Shown piece by piece: positions 17,071 through 25,107 of a stretch of 64,000 nucleotides of DNA. Position 1 is the stretch's first letter. Each line of letters begins with the position of its first letter. Origin of the DNA: an uncultured Planococcus sp. (lineage in GTDB: Bacteria; Bacillota; Bacilli; Bacillales_A; Planococcaceae); assembly GCA_947493585.1 (NCBI GenBank), contig CANLRI010000003.1, positions 62,001-126,000 of the forward strand, written 5' to 3'. The notes beneath the pieces were generated by a model. The model was not told where the DNA came from and searched no databases. It saw only the letters and a program-made list of their open reading frames with translations. The translations under genes and the position numbers were made by a program.

Positions 17071-17841
17071 TTATTTCGGCTGCATGCGAATCGCGCCGTC
17101 CAAGCGGATCACTTCGCCGTTCAATAGCGGATTTTCAACAATGCTTTCGACCAATTTTGCGTATTCAGCAGGGTGTCCGAGACGCGCCGGAAATGGTACT
17201 GTCGCAGAAAGCGAAGCGATGGCGGATTCCGGCAAGCCGTCGAACATCGGCGTTTTCATGAGACCCGGCGCAATTGCCATGACGCGGATGCCGTCACGCG
17301 CGAATTCACGCGCAATCGGCAAGGTCATCGAGACGATGCCGCCTTTTGATGCGCTATAGGCCGCTTGCCCGATCTGCCCTTCAAATGCCGCGACGGATGC
17401 GGTTGAAATGATGACTCCGCGTTCCCCTTCCTCATTCAGCTCGTTATTTTGCATAGCCGCCGCAACAGCGCGCAATACGTTGAAACTGCCGACCAAATTG
17501 ACTTGGATGACTTTTTCGAATCGCTCAAGCGCAAGCGGCTGCCCTTTCGATACGACTTTTCCGGGTGTACCGATTCCTGCGCAATTGACCAGGAGATTGA
17601 CATGGCCAAGCTGACTGACCGCTCTACTTACATTTTCTTCCACTTGAAGTGCGTTTGTTACATCCGTTCCCAAATAACTGATTTGCCCCTCACTGAAATC
17701 AGCCATCACCTGTTGCGCACGCTCTTCGTTCAAATCAAAGATTACCGCGCGCCCGCCGTTTTCTGCGATATAGCGTACTGTCGCTTCACCAAGACCCGAT
17801 GCGCCGCCCGTGACGATGGCTTTTACTTCAGAAAAATCCAT
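17071..17841 (-). CDS. Short-chain dehydrogenase, 3-hydroxyacyl-CoA dehydrogenase type II-like
   Basis: This is a 256-residue classical SDR: TGGASGLGEATVRY for NAD binding, NCAGIG, and the catalytic YSASK. The pattern SVAAFEGQIGQAAYSASKGGI followed by GIRVMAIAPGLMKTPMF closely resembles the HSD10/HSD17B10 group, which oxidises 3-hydroxyacyl-CoA. Position between thiolase and acyl-CoA dehydrogenase genes supports that role. AAAGGGGAG precedes the start. An NAD-linked hydroxyacyl-CoA step without an enoyl-CoA hydratase in the operon implies that hydratase is elsewhere. Confidence 0.9.
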   Translation of the reverse strand: MDFSEVKAIVTGGASGLGEATVRYIAENGGRAVIFDLNEERAQQVMADFSEGQISYLGTDVTNALQVEENVSRAVSQLGHVNLLVNCAGIGTPGKVVSKGQPLALERFEKVIQVNLVGSFNVLRAVAAAMQNNELNEEGERGVIISTASVAAFEGQIGQAAYSASKGGIVSMTLPIAREFARDGIRVMAIAPGLMKTPMFDGLPESAIASLSATVPFPARLGHPAEYAKLVESIVENPLLNGEVIRLDGAIRMQPK

Positions 17842-17874
17842 TTCATTCTCCCCTTTGGCTATATCTTTATCTAG

Positions 17875-19026
17875 TTAAATGATCCGTTCAATGATCGTTG
17901 CATTGGCCATTCCCATGCCTTCGCAAATCGCAAGCAAGCCGTAGCGGCTGTCAGAGCGTTCCAGTTCATGCACAAGCGACACTAATAATTTCGTGCCGGT
18001 AGCACCTAAAGGATGCCCGAGTGCGATGGCGCCGCCGTTGACGTTGAGCTTATCCGGATCTCCCCCGATATCCGATAGCCACGCGAGCGGAACAGGCGCA
18101 AATGCTTCATTCACTTCATAGCGGTCCATATCTTCGATTGACAGCCCGGCTTTCTCCAGCACTTTTTTCGTCGCGGCGATCGGTCCTGTCAGCATCAAAG
18201 TCGGATCCGACCCGACAACCGTGCGGGCAATTATGCGAGCTTTCGGCTTCAAACCAAGTTCCTGCGCTTTTTCTTTCGACATCAATAAAATAGCGGACGC
18301 CCCGTCGCTCATTTGGCTGGCGTTGCCTGCTGTGATGACGCCTTGTTCATCGAATGCTGGCTTTAAGCCGGCGAGCACTTCTTCAGTCGTTCCAGGTCTC
18401 GGTCCTTCATCTGTCGTGACTTTCTGGAAACCGCCTTGTTCATCCGATACATCAATTGACACGATTTCCTTGTCGTAGAGACCCGCATCGATAGCGTCTT
18501 GTGCACGTTCGTGGCTCTTTACTGCATAAGCATCCAATTGCTGGCGGCTGAACCCCCATTTTTCGGCAATGCGCTCTGCTGACAAGCCTTGATTGATGAT
18601 TTCGTATTGATCGGTCAGTTTTTTACTCGGCTTTGCTCCTTGCATATTGGAGAACATCGGGACGCGCGTCATGCTTTCCACACCGCCTGCAATGACAATG
18701 TCCATATCGCCGGAAAGAATCGCCTGCGCACCGAAATGAACGGCTTGCTGGCTCGATCCACATTGGCGGTCGATGGTGACCCCCGGCACAAAGTCCGGGA
18801 ATCCGGCAATCAATGCCGCTGTCCTGGCGATGTTGCCGCCTTGTTCACCCGATTGCGATACGCATCCGAGAATGACGTCTTCTACACTGCCTTTATCAAC
18901 GCCCGCGCGTTTCACCAATTCTTCTATCACGACAGCTGCCAGTTCATCCGGGCGCATGTCCTGGAATTGCCCTTTGCGCCTGCCGACTGGCGACCGGACG
19001 CCTTCAACGATGACTACTTCTTTCAT
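17875..19026 (-). CDS. Acetyl-CoA acyltransferase (thiolase)
   Basis: This 383-residue thiolase carries out the last step of beta-oxidation. It has the nucleophilic Cys in DRQCGSSQQAVHFGAQAI, NEAFAPV, GGAIALGHPLGATG and the second catalytic Cys in CEGMGMANATIIE. Sequence style is of the degradative FadA-like group. It is the first gene of the thiolase-SDR-dehydrogenase-CoA transferase operon. Upstream lie a FadR-like operator and a near-consensus cre site, so it should be induced by fatty acids and repressed by preferred sugars. Confidence 0.95.
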   Translation of the reverse strand: MKEVVIVEGVRSPVGRRKGQFQDMRPDELAAVVIEELVKRAGVDKGSVEDVILGCVSQSGEQGGNIARTAALIAGFPDFVPGVTIDRQCGSSQQAVHFGAQAILSGDMDIVIAGGVESMTRVPMFSNMQGAKPSKKLTDQYEIINQGLSAERIAEKWGFSRQQLDAYAVKSHERAQDAIDAGLYDKEIVSIDVSDEQGGFQKVTTDEGPRPGTTEEVLAGLKPAFDEQGVITAGNASQMSDGASAILLMSKEKAQELGLKPKARIIARTVVGSDPTLMLTGPIAATKKVLEKAGLSIEDMDRYEVNEAFAPVPLAWLSDIGGDPDKLNVNGGAIALGHPLGATGTKLLVSLVHELERSDSRYGLLAICEGMGMANATIIERII

Positions 19027-19044
19027 TCCTGATCACTCCCATTT

Positions 19045-19058
19045 TGAAATCGCTTCCA
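19045..19058 (-). promoter_or_regulatory. cre-like CcpA site in fad operon leader
   Basis: TGAAATCGCTTCCA matches the TGWAANCGNTNWCA consensus at 13 of 14 positions. It lies 19 bases upstream of the thiolase start, downstream of the promoter, where CcpA would act as a roadblock. Confidence 0.6.
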
Positions 19059-19074
19059 TATAATTAAACTGAAT

Positions 19075-19110
19075 TGAATGACTATTCACTCACCTTCGTT
19101 TATTGTACAA
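19075..19110 (-). promoter_or_regulatory. fad operon promoter overlapped by a FadR-like operator
   Basis: TGAATGACTATTCACTCA (19075-19092) differs at one base from the symmetric B. subtilis FadR consensus as I remember it (TGAATGANTNNTCATTCA). It overlaps a possible -10 AATAGT (19086-19081), with TTGTAC (19110-19105) as -35 and an 18-base spacer. Long-chain acyl-CoA would release FadR. Confidence 0.75.
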
Positions 19111-19164
19111 GAATCCTTCAGGGATTACTACACGAAAAACAAAGGATGGAAATTCCGCGCAAAT

Positions 19165-19195
19165 AAAAAACCTCCGCAGCAATACGCTGCAGAGG
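19165..19195 (-). terminator. Intrinsic terminator of the osmolyte ABC operon
   Basis: In the minus transcript, CCTCTGCAGC and GCTGCGGAGG form a stem with one internal mismatch, followed by six T, just after the substrate-binding protein stop. Confidence 0.88.
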
Positions 19196-19201
19196 ATTCA
19201 C

Positions 19202-20095
19202 TTATTCTTCAATCAAGCCTTTTTCAATGAGGAAGTCACGTGCTACTTCGTTCGGGATTTCCTGGTCCACGTCTACACGCGAGTTCATCGCGAGCATTTC
19301 TTCTTCTGTGATCTGCCCAGCCAGTTCGTTCAATAGATCTTCGAGTTCTGGATATTCTTCAAGCGTTTCGGTCCGAACAACCGGAACAGCATCGTATTTC
19401 GGGAAGAATGATTGATCGTCTTCTGTCGTCTTCAAGTCGAACAAAGCAATGCGGCTGTCGGTCGTGAATGCCGGGATGACATCAACGTCGCCATTTTGGA
19501 CCGCTTCATACATAATGGCCGGGTCGAAACTTTCAGTCGCCGAAAACTCGAACGGGTATGTGGCGACCATATCATCGTAGCCATCTCCTTGGCGCTCATA
19601 GAATGGGTGCGGCGCTCCGAAGGTCATGTCTTCGGATTGTGAGATTTCCGCAAGGTCTGAATACGTTTCTGCGTCGTAATCTTTGGCGTATGCCAAGGTA
19701 TAGCCATTTTCAAAGCCGAGTGGTTCGAGCCACGTAGCATCAAGTTCTTCCTCATATCCTGCACGCACTTCTTCCAGCACTTCTTCCGAAGATTGTCCTG
19801 GCGTCGATTCTCGTTTCAACACATCTTTCAGGCCGGTTCCGGTGTATTCGACGTACAGGTCGATGTCGCCTTGCTCAAGTGCCGGCGTCAAGATCGACAC
19901 TTCCCCGAGCCCTTCTTCGTATTCCACGCTGTAATCTGAGTTCGCTTCGATATACTGCCCGAGAATATGGGGCAGTATATACTGCTCTGTCCAAGGTTTG
20001 CCCCCGATAACGATTGGTTCCGACTCTGCGCCGCCACTGCAGGCAGCAAGGATTGCAGATGTGCCAAGCAATACGCCAAATGCTGTTTTTTTCAT
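19202..20095 (-). CDS. opuCC: Osmoprotectant ABC transporter substrate-binding lipoprotein (OpuCC-like)
   Basis: This lipoprotein has signal MKKTAFGVLLGTSAILAAC with the lipobox Cys followed by SGG. The body is an OpuAC-type ligand-binding domain with GGKPWTEQYILPHILGQYIE and DIDLYVEYTGTG. It captures betaine, choline or carnitine-type compounds for the membrane permease. ATG at 20095 has GGGGGAAG upstream. An upstream in-frame codon at 20161 would bury the signal peptide. It is the third gene of a three-gene operon with its ATPase and one permease. Confidence 0.9.
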   Translation of the reverse strand: MKKTAFGVLLGTSAILAACSGGAESEPIVIGGKPWTEQYILPHILGQYIEANSDYSVEYEEGLGEVSILTPALEQGDIDLYVEYTGTGLKDVLKRESTPGQSSEEVLEEVRAGYEEELDATWLEPLGFENGYTLAYAKDYDAETYSDLAEISQSEDMTFGAPHPFYERQGDGYDDMVATYPFEFSATESFDPAIMYEAVQNGDVDVIPAFTTDSRIALFDLKTTEDDQSFFPKYDAVPVVRTETLEEYPELEDLLNELAGQITEEEMLAMNSRVDVDQEIPNEVARDFLIEKGLIEE

Positions 20096-20174
20096 TGATG
20101 CTTCCCCCTTTTTGGCCCATTTCGAGCCTAGTTGCTTATTCATCTTGCCGCTGCACCTCAACCACAGGCAAAAC

Positions 20175-20813
20175 TTAGGTTTTCAGCCCTTTTGGCGTGG
20201 CGCGTTTTTCGATCCATTTCAAAATCAAATCAAATCCGATCGCCAACAAGGCAACCGGCAATGCCCCTGCGAGCACCAGCGAATTATTATACGATTGCAG
20301 CCCTCGGTAGATGATATCGCCAAGGCCGCCAGCACCGACAAAAGTCGCGAGTGTCGCGATACCGACTGTCAAAACCGTCGCGGTGCGGATGCCGGCCATG
20401 ATGAACGGCAGCGCCAAAGGCAGTTCAATCTGGCGCAGGATTTGCGTTCTCGTCATGCCCATGCCGCGCCCTGCTTCAATGGTAGATCCATCAACTCCGA
20501 CAATGCCAGCATAGGTGTTGCGTAAAATCGGCAATAGCGCGTAAATAATTAGCGCAATTAAAGCCGTTGGTGAACCAATTCCAAGAATCGGCACCAAAAA
20601 CCCGAATAAAGCTAAACTTGGTATCGTTTGGAATACCGCAGTGACTCCGATGATCGGCTCAGCAAAGCGCCGGTAGCGGGCGATCATAATGCCCGTAGGC
20701 AAAGCAATTGCGATGCCGATCGCCACAGCAACAAAGGACAGATAAATGTGTTCGAGAAAGGCATCTTGAATCATGTCCTGGCGGCTTACGAGTGTATCGA
20801 AAAATGCATTCAT
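20175..20813 (-). CDS. opuCB: Osmoprotectant ABC transporter permease (OpuCB-like)
   Basis: The 212-residue permease has about five to six membrane spans. It carries the ABC inner-membrane EAA-type loop EAGRGMGMTRTQILRQIELPLALPFIMAGIR. OpuC systems of Bacillus and Listeria use two permeases (CB and CD). Only one is present here, so it probably works as a homodimer. Its start overlaps the ATPase stop by 4 bases. Confidence 0.9.
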   Translation of the reverse strand: MNAFFDTLVSRQDMIQDAFLEHIYLSFVAVAIGIAIALPTGIMIARYRRFAEPIIGVTAVFQTIPSLALFGFLVPILGIGSPTALIALIIYALLPILRNTYAGIVGVDGSTIEAGRGMGMTRTQILRQIELPLALPFIMAGIRTATVLTVGIATLATFVGAGGLGDIIYRGLQSYNNSLVLAGALPVALLAIGFDLILKWIEKRATPKGLKT

Positions 20814-21778
20814 ACAGTAGCCCCCTTCTCAACATGGAGAGCTGCACGCAACAATTCACGCTCTCCGGCAAAGCCGACCAATTTTCCTTCATCGACTACA
20901 GCGAGGCGCGGCTTGCCGCTTTGCTCCAATAGCTGATGCGCGTCGCTAACTGATAATTTGGCATCTGCCTCTTCCGCTTCCCCTGCCCAGTCTTTGTCGA
21001 AGAGAAATGCGAATTCCTTCAAACGCCGGTCTCCAAATGAACGTTTTTGGTTGATCCGTTCAGTGCCGATAAAGCTGCGCACGAATTCATTTGCAGGTTC
21101 ATCGATCAATTGCTGCGGCGTCCCGACCTGTTCAACTTGACCATCCTTCATTACGACGATCGTATCGGCGATTTTCAAAGCCTCATCCATATCATGCGTG
21201 ACGAAAATGATGGTTTTATGGATTTCCTGCTGCAAATGTCGCAGCTCATCCTGCAATTGTTCACGGCTGATCGGGTCGAGCGCCGAAAACGGCTCATCCA
21301 TCAACACGATATTCGGATCTCCCGCGAGCGCACGGACAACACCGACACGCTGTTGCTGGCCACCGCTCAATTCCAATGGATAGCGATCCATGAAAATAGC
21401 CGGGTCTAATCCGACTAGCTGCAGCAGTTCTTTCGAGCGTTCATCGGTTTTATCAGCTGGCCAGTTCAGTAATTTGGGAACTAACGAAACATTGTCGGCG
21501 ATGGTCATATGCGGAAACAAGCCGATACGCTGAATGACATAGCCGATCGACCGCCTCAACTTCACCTCGTCCATACCGGTGATCGGCTCATCGTCTATGT
21601 ATATGGATCCTGCTGTCGGGTTTTCCAATTTATTGACCATTTTCATCAAGGTCGTCTTTCCGCATCCACTGGGGCCGATGATGGCGGTTAGTTGGCGTGC
21701 TGGCAAATCGAGCGTAACGTCTTTCAATGCCTCCGTACCGTCCGGATAGCGTTTTGTGACCTTGTCAAAGCGGATCAT
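20810..21778 (-). CDS. opuCA: Osmoprotectant ABC transporter ATPase with CBS region (OpuCA-like)
   Basis: The 322-residue protein has an N-terminal ABC domain with Walker A GPSGCGKTT, Q-loop VIQRIGLFPHMTI, signature LSGGQQQR and Walker B NIVLMDEPF. The C-terminal region holds CBS-like sequence (DAHQLLEQSGKPRLAVVDEGKLVGFAGERELLRA). CBS domains in OpuA/OpuC sense ionic strength or cyclic dinucleotides. It leads the operon behind AAAGGGGGCG. With the BCCT carrier and PutP elsewhere in the window, it points to a salt-adapted host. Confidence 0.92.
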   Translation of the reverse strand: MIRFDKVTKRYPDGTEALKDVTLDLPARQLTAIIGPSGCGKTTLMKMVNKLENPTAGSIYIDDEPITGMDEVKLRRSIGYVIQRIGLFPHMTIADNVSLVPKLLNWPADKTDERSKELLQLVGLDPAIFMDRYPLELSGGQQQRVGVVRALAGDPNIVLMDEPFSALDPISREQLQDELRHLQQEIHKTIIFVTHDMDEALKIADTIVVMKDGQVEQVGTPQQLIDEPANEFVRSFIGTERINQKRSFGDRRLKEFAFLFDKDWAGEAEEADAKLSVSDAHQLLEQSGKPRLAVVDEGKLVGFAGERELLRAALHVEKGATV

Positions 21779-21831
21779 TCGCTTCGCCCCCTTTCAATTG
21801 GTCGTTTTCCTATACCCTTTTACACAGGGCT

Positions 21832-22674
21832 TTACTCCCGTTGCGATTGCCCAAATTTCAAGTGCACCGGATTGGCGATTTGTTCATAACCGATTTCCTG
21901 GTAAATCTTGTTCGAAGTGCCATTTGCCAAATCTGTATAAAGCATAGCAAAATCATATTCAATAAGCAGCTCTTCCGTAACTTCCGCAACAAGCGTGCGC
22001 GCATAGCCTTTCTTCCGAAGCTCTCTCGGCGTAAAGACGAATGACACAGTGATGCCATGCTTGGATGGCCGTGCTTTTTTCATGCAAGATACCACGCGCC
22101 CTTCATCTTCCCACAGAAACACTTCTTTACGTAAGATGAAGTCAGCAATTTTCTCTTCCGATTCCTCTTGCGATGGAATGCCGATGCCGGTGTCTTCGCC
22201 GAATAATTGATACCAATCAATGAGCAACGGTGCATCCAGCAGGTTTGCCACACGCCAGCTTCCTGGGCTTTTCGCAAGTTTTTTCCGCACGGCATCGATC
22301 CGGTACAAGCCTTGATCCATCGCAATTTCCGAGAGCTCTCCCCAAGCTTCCGCAAATCTTTCAGCGGTACTTTTATCTCCAATGACTCCGGAAACTTCAA
22401 TTTCTGCATTGCGGAATTCATTCGCCGCCAGCGTTTCTACATCTTCACCTTCGCGCAAAACGATCAATTGCAACGGATGAGGCGGCGTCATCAAAGCCAA
22501 TGCCGCAACTCCTTGTGTGTCTTCTGCGAGTCCTAAATAGAACATTTCATAGCGCCCTTGTTCAATTTGGCCCAGTACACCAAGAAATAAACTGTATAGG
22601 TCTTCCCTTTTTTCAAGCAGCGGCCGCGCTTTTTCCATATATTCGCCAATCTCCTGGTACCATTTCCATTCCAT
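21832..22674 (-). CDS. GNAT family acetyltransferase with long N-terminal region
   Basis: The 280-residue protein has a C-terminal GNAT/FR47-like fold from about residue 140. The acetyl-CoA loop FTPRELRKKGYARTLVAEVTEELL and the motif TSNKIYQEIGYEQI are characteristic. The N-terminal half (LFLGVLGQIEQGRYEMFYLGLAED) resembles a degenerate second GNAT-like domain common in Bacillales. The substrate is unknown. It precedes the osmolyte operon by 54 bases on the same strand, with no clear terminator between them. Confidence 0.85.
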   Translation of the reverse strand: MEWKWYQEIGEYMEKARPLLEKREDLYSLFLGVLGQIEQGRYEMFYLGLAEDTQGVAALALMTPPHPLQLIVLREGEDVETLAANEFRNAEIEVSGVIGDKSTAERFAEAWGELSEIAMDQGLYRIDAVRKKLAKSPGSWRVANLLDAPLLIDWYQLFGEDTGIGIPSQEESEEKIADFILRKEVFLWEDEGRVVSCMKKARPSKHGITVSFVFTPRELRKKGYARTLVAEVTEELLIEYDFAMLYTDLANGTSNKIYQEIGYEQIANPVHLKFGQSQRE

Positions 22675-22761
22675 GTCTCCACACTCATTTCCATTAAATT
22701 CATTTCTTTACTACTTATTAGCTATTTCTGGTTCATTCCCTCTTTTCGCTTTAGAGAAACG

Positions 22762-22791
22762 AAAACGCGGACCTCATCCGGCCCGCGTTTT
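22762..22791 (-). terminator. Intrinsic terminator of the NiaP-like gene
   Basis: AAAACGCGG and CCGCGTTTT arms pair around a 12-base loop immediately after the transporter stop codon. Confidence 0.75.
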
Positions 22792-22792
22792 G

Positions 22793-24010
22793 TCATTCCA
22801 ATTCCATTTGTTTCGTTTCAGTCCCAAGGAAAGCAACCGCCAATGCGCCGATCAAAATCGAAACGCAGAAAATCGCAAAAATGATATTGATGCCGAATCC
22901 GGCCGTCAGCATCGAACCAACCAGAATCGGGCCGAGAATGCCGCCAATCCGGCCGAACGACGCCGCCATGCCTGTGCCCGTCGCGCGAATGACCGTCGGA
23001 TACTGCTCAGGAGAGTATGCGTAAAGCGCTCCCCAGGCACCAAGATTGAAGAACGACAGGAAAGCACCTGATATCAATAGCGTCGTAACGGTGTCTGCAT
23101 TCCCAAACGCTAATGCGGAAGCAGCCGTCCCGATCAGATATGTCACCAGCACGAACTTCCGGCCGGCACGTTCGATGAGCCAAGCCGCCGAGAAATAACC
23201 CGGCAATTGCGCGAGCGTCATGATCAATACATATTGGAAGCTTTGAATGAGCGGGAATCCTTTCATTACCATGACACTCGGCAGCCATAGGAACATCCCG
23301 TAATACGAGAAGACGACCGTAAACCAGACGATCCACAACATCATGGTCGGGCGCCGGTACGTTTTTGACCACACGTCACGGATATTTGTCGAAACAGAGC
23401 GCAGCACATCCTTTTTCGCCGTGAATTGCGGCGAATCTGGTAAATTGATACGCAGATACAAAGCGTAAAACGCAGGCAATGCCGTCAGCAAAAGCGCTAT
23501 CCGCCAGCCGTACTCAGGAATGATGAAGTATGAAATGATTGCAGCGACCAGCCAGCCCGCAGCCCAGAAACTCTCGAGCAGTACGACCACCCGCCCGCGG
23601 TCTTTTGCCGGGACGCTTTCCGATACCAAAGTTGAAGCGACCGGCAATTCTCCCCCCAGCCCCATGCCAACGAAGAAGCGCAGAATCAAGAAAGCCGCAA
23701 GCGTTGTGGTGAATGCCGAAATGCCGCTCGCCACCGAGAACAGCAATAAGGTGATGATAAAGATTTTCTTGCGGCCGACACGGTCAGCGTAAATGCCGAA
23801 AACGAACGCCCCGACGGCCATGCCGATGGAATTGACGCCCCCAATCCAACCCATCTGCTGGGAAGTGAGGCCCCAATCTTCATGAAGTGCCGCGATGATG
23901 AACGCCAGGATCCCGACGTCCATTGCGTCGAATAGCCAGCCTAGACCCGCTACGCCCAGTAGTTTTCGTTGCGATATGGATTTTGTATTTTTTTCTGCAG
24001 CAGTTGTCAT
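22793..24010 (-). CDS. niaP: MFS transporter, NiaP-like (possible nicotinate/niacin permease)
   Basis: This is a 405-residue major facilitator with 12 predicted spans. It has the MFS motif FGIYADRVGRKKIFI and a second RAGRKFVLVTYLIG. The sequence style (GWLFDAMDVGILAFIIAAL, GMGLGGELPVASTLVSESVPAKDRGR) resembles the NiaP/aromatic-acid branch, including B. subtilis YceI/NiaP. A GACATGTGTC dyad lies 19 bases upstream of the start, resembling what I recall of NiaR boxes. Function as a vitamin transporter is likely but not certain; benzoate-type acids are the alternative. Confidence 0.78.
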   Translation of the reverse strand: MTTAAEKNTKSISQRKLLGVAGLGWLFDAMDVGILAFIIAALHEDWGLTSQQMGWIGGVNSIGMAVGAFVFGIYADRVGRKKIFIITLLLFSVASGISAFTTTLAAFLILRFFVGMGLGGELPVASTLVSESVPAKDRGRVVVLLESFWAAGWLVAAIISYFIIPEYGWRIALLLTALPAFYALYLRINLPDSPQFTAKKDVLRSVSTNIRDVWSKTYRRPTMMLWIVWFTVVFSYYGMFLWLPSVMVMKGFPLIQSFQYVLIMTLAQLPGYFSAAWLIERAGRKFVLVTYLIGTAASALAFGNADTVTTLLISGAFLSFFNLGAWGALYAYSPEQYPTVIRATGTGMAASFGRIGGILGPILVGSMLTAGFGINIIFAIFCVSILIGALAVAFLGTETKQMELE

Positions 24011-24028
24011 GTTCTTTCCCCTTGTCTT

Positions 24029-24038
24029 GACATGTGTC
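24029..24038 (-). promoter_or_regulatory. Possible NiaR-type operator
   Basis: GACATGTGTC is an imperfect inverted repeat (GACA/TGTC) just upstream of the NiaP-like ribosome site AAGGGGAAAG. Placement suits a NAD-metabolism repressor. The assignment rests on memory of the motif and on the gene. Confidence 0.4.
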
Positions 24039-24109
24039 TGTTATTTTTCACACCCTAACTATACCGTTACAACGTTCAAGTGGCAAGAGATGAGCGAACA
24101 ACTCTGCAA

Positions 24110-25054
24110 TCAACTCCCAGAGTTATTTGAAGAAGCGATTACTGCGCTCACACCAAGCATCATCGCTGCCTGTTGCGCTTGCAGAAGCATTTCCACGGAA
24201 GCCGAAAATACCGCTGCTTCGCTTTCCCGCAGCTCTGCCGATTCCGCCATGGTCAATTGGACTGCCGATGGCAAGACCCACCAGCCGTACCAGCGGAATA
24301 ATTTCGACGCTTCTAGCACGCGGGCCGTCTCTACGACAGCAGCCAGCGCCTGGCCATCCGCATTCGCGATAGCTAAAAACCCGAGCACTGGATAATGCTC
24401 GCCGCGCACTTTTATCTTTTCCGCTTTCAGAAAATCGCGGATCGCAACGACGCGCCCCGCCACTTCCGGTTGAAACACCGGCGAATCGAAGGTCATGACC
24501 TGACTCAGCCATTGTAGATGATTGCCTGCTGAAAATCCTTGCGTCCGCAATTCTTTATAATAGCGGTTCATCGTTTCTGCGCGCTCCAAGACTTCCCCTT
24601 CACGATTCGAAAGCAAAGCGACGTATGGAATGTCTTCGCTTGACGTGAGGAATGGATGATAGGTTTTCATCGCATTATACAGTTCCCTCGACCGTTCCGC
24701 TTGTTCAGGAGATTCCATCATCAAGCCCGCGAGATATGTATAGGCACTCTTCCAGAATTTGCAGTCGTTTAGCGCCTGCTGATTGGCATTGAGTTTGGCC
24801 AGCCCTTCTTCGGCCGGCTCATCTCCAAGCACGAGATACGCCGCGGCAATGTGATGGAGATGCGCGCGCAGCGGCGAAGTGAACCCTTCTTTCTTTTTGA
24901 TAAGCTGAGATACTCCAAGATGTGCATCCGCATCGAATTCGCGCCCCCGGCTCAGATACATCATCGTCACAGCGAGTGATACTTGCTTGTCTACCGTCCA
25001 ACCGAGCGATTTCGAAACTTGCCCATAAGTTTCTTCAATTTTTTTAGTTTCCAT
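24110..25054 (-). CDS. DUF4003 family protein
   Basis: The 314-residue mostly helical protein matches the uncharacterised DUF4003 family of Bacillales (DKQVSLAVTMMYLSRGREFDADAH and FWKSAYTYLAGLMM near the middle). No catalytic motif, signal peptide or membrane span is evident. It lies downstream of zupT and begins behind AAGGAGGCG. A perfect TTGACC/GGTCAA dyad sits 15 bases upstream of the start. Confidence 0.8.
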   Translation of the reverse strand: METKKIEETYGQVSKSLGWTVDKQVSLAVTMMYLSRGREFDADAHLGVSQLIKKKEGFTSPLRAHLHHIAAAYLVLGDEPAEEGLAKLNANQQALNDCKFWKSAYTYLAGLMMESPEQAERSRELYNAMKTYHPFLTSSEDIPYVALLSNREGEVLERAETMNRYYKELRTQGFSAGNHLQWLSQVMTFDSPVFQPEVAGRVVAIRDFLKAEKIKVRGEHYPVLGFLAIANADGQALAAVVETARVLEASKLFRWYGWWVLPSAVQLTMAESAELRESEAAVFSASVEMLLQAQQAAMMLGVSAVIASSNNSGS

Positions 25055-25068
25055 TGAAAAACGCCTCC

Positions 25069-25088
25069 TTGACCATTTATACGGTCAA
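25069..25088. promoter_or_regulatory. Perfect dyad before the DUF4003 gene
   Basis: TTGACC and GGTCAA are exact complements separated by eight bases, placed between the zupT stop and the DUF4003 ribosome site. The form suits a TetR- or MarR-type operator. No T run follows, so it is not a clear terminator. Confidence 0.5.
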
Positions 25089-25107
25089 AGAGACGTGAGG
25101 TTTCAAG

